This document shows positions 62,488 to 64,000 of a stretch of DNA of 64,000 nt, one piece after another. Position numbers and translations under genes: made by a program. Source of the stretch: Pontibacter deserti. GTDB taxonomy: Bacteria; Bacteroidota; Bacteroidia; Cytophagales; Hymenobacteraceae. The stretch is from assembly GCF_023630255.1 (NCBI RefSeq), contig NZ_JALPRS010000001.1, forward strand, positions 2,232,001 to 2,296,000. Direction: 5' to 3'. The notes beneath the pieces are model-generated. The model saw only the letters and a list, made by a program, of their open reading frames with translations, was not told the DNA's origin and searched no databases. The first letter of the stretch is position 1. Each line of letters opens with the position of its first letter.

Positions 62488-63594
62488 TTACTTACTAAAA
62501 AACGCCTTCATACAACGCACTACCTGCTCCTGCTCAGCTTCCGTCATACCGGGGAAGAGTGGCAGACTTAAGCTGGTATTCGCTAATTCTTCAGTTACAG
62601 GAAGATCCCCATGCTTATAATTCAGGTAACTATAAGCCTGCTGCAAATGAATGGGAACCGGATAATGTATACCTGTAAGTATATTTTGTTGCTGCAGGTA
62701 TGTTTTCAGTTCATCGCGGCGCTGCGTGCGGATATTGAAGATATGGTATATGTGGCCGCAATGGTCTGCTGCGTACGGAAGTATAAGATCGCCTGTATTT
62801 TGCAGTTCCTTCAGGTATATTTCTGCCAGTCTAGTCCGCTCCTTGTTCTGCTTTTGCAGGTGTTGTAGTTTTACACGTAGCACTGCAGCCTGCAACGCAT
62901 CTAGACGGGAGTTTATACCTACCAGCTGATTATGGTATTTTTCTTTCTGGCCATAGTTATGGTAGCTGCTAACATATTCAGCCAGTTCAGGATCTGACGT
63001 CACTACAGCACCGGCGTCGCCCAAGGCTCCCAGGTTCTTTGTCGGGTAAAAACTAAAGGCGGCAGCAGCACCAAAAGTACCGGCAAACTGGTTTTTATAC
63101 CTGGCACCGTGTGCCTGCGCAGCGTCTTCCACAAGCTTTAAATTATAGCTTCTGCAGAGTTGCTGCAATTCTTCCATCTGGCAGGTTTGGCCGTAAAGAT
63201 GTACCGGAAGTATAGCTTTGGTTTTAGCTGTAATGAGCTTCTCCGCCGTAGATGCTGTTAAGTTATAAGTGCGTTTATCAGGTTCGGCAAGTACAGGTAT
63301 GGCACCCAATTGCACCACAGCATTGGCAGTAGCTATGAAAGTATTAGCCGGCAAGATCACTTCATCGCCGGGGCCAACACCAACTGCTTTCAAGGCAAGT
63401 ACCAATGCATCAAAACCATTGCCTACTCCTATTACAAACTCTGCTCCTAGGAACTTGGCAAAGGCATCCTCAAAAGCTTTTACATCAGGCCCAAGTATAA
63501 AATGCTGCTCATGCAATACGCGCAGCACCTCCTGCTCTACCTGCTGTGTTATACCTGCCGGCCAATCCCTGAATGCGAAGTATGGTACCTGCAT
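62488..63594 (-). CDS. DegT/DnrJ/EryC1/StrS sugar aminotransferase
   Basis: A 368-aa PLP enzyme of the family that makes amino sugars for surface polysaccharides. The PLP Lys is in [19 protein letters not shown], with [21 protein letters not shown] and [12 protein letters not shown]. Its partner upstream is a FdtA-type isomerase (2 nt apart), the arrangement of genes that make dTDP-3-amino-3,6-dideoxyhexoses; here it would be a FdtB-like aminotransferase. The exact sugar is not proven. Confidence 0.9.
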   Translation of the reverse strand: MQVPYFAFRDWPAGITQQVEQEVLRVLHEQHFILGPDVKAFEDAFAKFLGAEFVIGVGNGFDALVLALKAVGVGPGDEVILPANTFIATANAVVQLGAIPVLAEPDKRTYNLTASTAEKLITAKTKAILPVHLYGQTCQMEELQQLCRSYNLKLVEDAAQAHGARYKNQFAGTFGAAAAFSFYPTKNLGALGDAGAVVTSDPELAEYVSSYHNYGQKEKYHNQLVGINSRLDALQAAVLRVKLQHLQKQNKERTRLAEIYLKELQNTGDLILPYAADHCGHIYHIFNIRTQRRDELKTYLQQQNILTGIHYPVPIHLQQAYSYLNYKHGDLPVTEELANTSLSLPLFPGMTEAEQEQVVRCMKAFFSK

Positions 63595-63596
63595 AA

Positions 63597-64000
63597 CTAT
63601 ACTTTCCCGATCAGCTGTTTATACTTTTCATAATCCCGCAGGTAATCCTGTTCATCATAGTCTGTGGATGCCAGGCACAGTGCTATGGTTTCTTCTGAAA
63701 AAGTAAGTTCGGTCCAACATAAGGCGGGTATATACAGTCCTTTATCTGCAGACGAAAGTATAAATTCGCTTGTGCCGGCACTAGTCTCTGCTTTTACTTT
63801 TATACTTCCTGCAAGGGCAACCAGTACTTCTTGGGTGGTTTTATTGGCATGGTGCCCGCGTACTATTTCCGGTGGCATTCCTTGTATCCAGAACACGCGC
63901 TTAACGGCAAAAGGTAGTTTATCTGCATACTGTGTAGATGTAAGCACCCCTTCGGCAGTACTACCAACCTGTTCAAAAGAAATTAAGTAAGGAGATTCAG
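63597..64000 (-). CDS. FdtA-type cupin, dTDP-ketosugar isomerase, cut by the window end
   Basis: The last 134 codons of a WxcM/FdtA-like protein; the frame stays open to the window edge, so the 5' end and start are missing. It reads [13 protein letters not shown] and [40 protein letters not shown], matching the cupin family that isomerises dTDP-4-keto-6-deoxyglucose. An apparent GTG start at 63947 is only an internal codon. It is the upstream partner of the aminotransferase gene, 2 nt apart. Confidence 0.85.
   Translation of the reverse strand, partial: ESPYLISFEQVGSTAEGVLTSTQYADKLPFAVKRVFWIQGMPPEIVRGHHANKTTQEVLVALAGSIKVKAETSAGTSEFILSSADKGLYIPALCWTELTFSEETIALCLASTDYDEQDYLRDYEKYKQLIGKV

Overview
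The window reads as a chromosomal segment of a Bacteroidota bacterium, most likely a Cytophagales/Hymenobacteraceae member of the Pontibacter type. The grounds are moderate GC content, promoters matching the Bacteroidota consensus (TTTG, 19 nt, TAnnTTTG; a perfect copy drives the tRNA-Gln gene), weak Shine-Dalgarno sequences, type IX secretion proteins (PorT next to UbiE, and two PorE-like proteins), an acyl-ACP desaturase and many small lipoproteins. The genus is an inference from gene style, not from a search.

Region by region. 0-9 kb: purL, a tRNA-Gln with its own promoter and terminator, prs, rplY, pth, an acyltransferase, an MFS transporter and a GAF protein. 9-18 kb: metG, small lipoproteins, a repeat-filled 600-nt gap, msrB, typA, an OmpA-domain protein and a frameshifted AT-rich DUF4238 gene. 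18-27 kb: one minus-strand block with an adaptor, TolC-type channel, ABC ATPase, two FtsX-type permeases, a sigma-54 response regulator and a histidine kinase. A candidate sigma-54 promoter and a phased cluster of TGTTCA half-sites lie just ahead of it. 27-32 kb: two AT-rich orphan genes in cassette-like surroundings, an amber-interrupted ORF, and a tandem pair of large lipoproteins with an atypical-kinase-like signature. 32-46 kb: SDR, porT-ubiE, two PorE-like proteins, engB, a TonB_C protein, DUF5606, fbp, aspartate kinase, enoyl-CoA hydratase, a Fur-family regulator with ahpC, and crcB. 46-52 kb: HAD protein, waaA-rsgA, SDR, fasciclin lipoprotein, cyclophilin and a ZIP-like protein. 52.5-56.5 kb: an accessory stretch with a unit bounded by integron-type core sites (two small membrane-protein genes), then a secreted alpha/beta hydrolase, GNAT, methyltransferase and NUDIX genes. 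56.5-64 kb: a MoxR/VWA pair, the desaturase, a family 2 glycosyltransferase, a repeat-rich gap, and the start of a nucleotide-sugar locus (DegT aminotransferase plus a FdtA-type isomerase cut by the window end).

How the genes work together. The 18-27 kb block looks self-contained: kinase and sigma-54 activator probably switch on the MacA/TolC/ABC export genes through the promoter and upstream sites. The Fur-family gene and ahpC form a peroxide-response unit. waaA-rsgA, porT-ubiE and the fdtA-degT pair are tightly packed pairs. Dispersed intergenic repeats occur throughout: a C-rich CACCCCTGCCCCTCC family, a GTCATCC family and a GGACAGGT family. The heptamers AAGTATA and AACTATA, with their complements, are strikingly common in genes and gaps alike.
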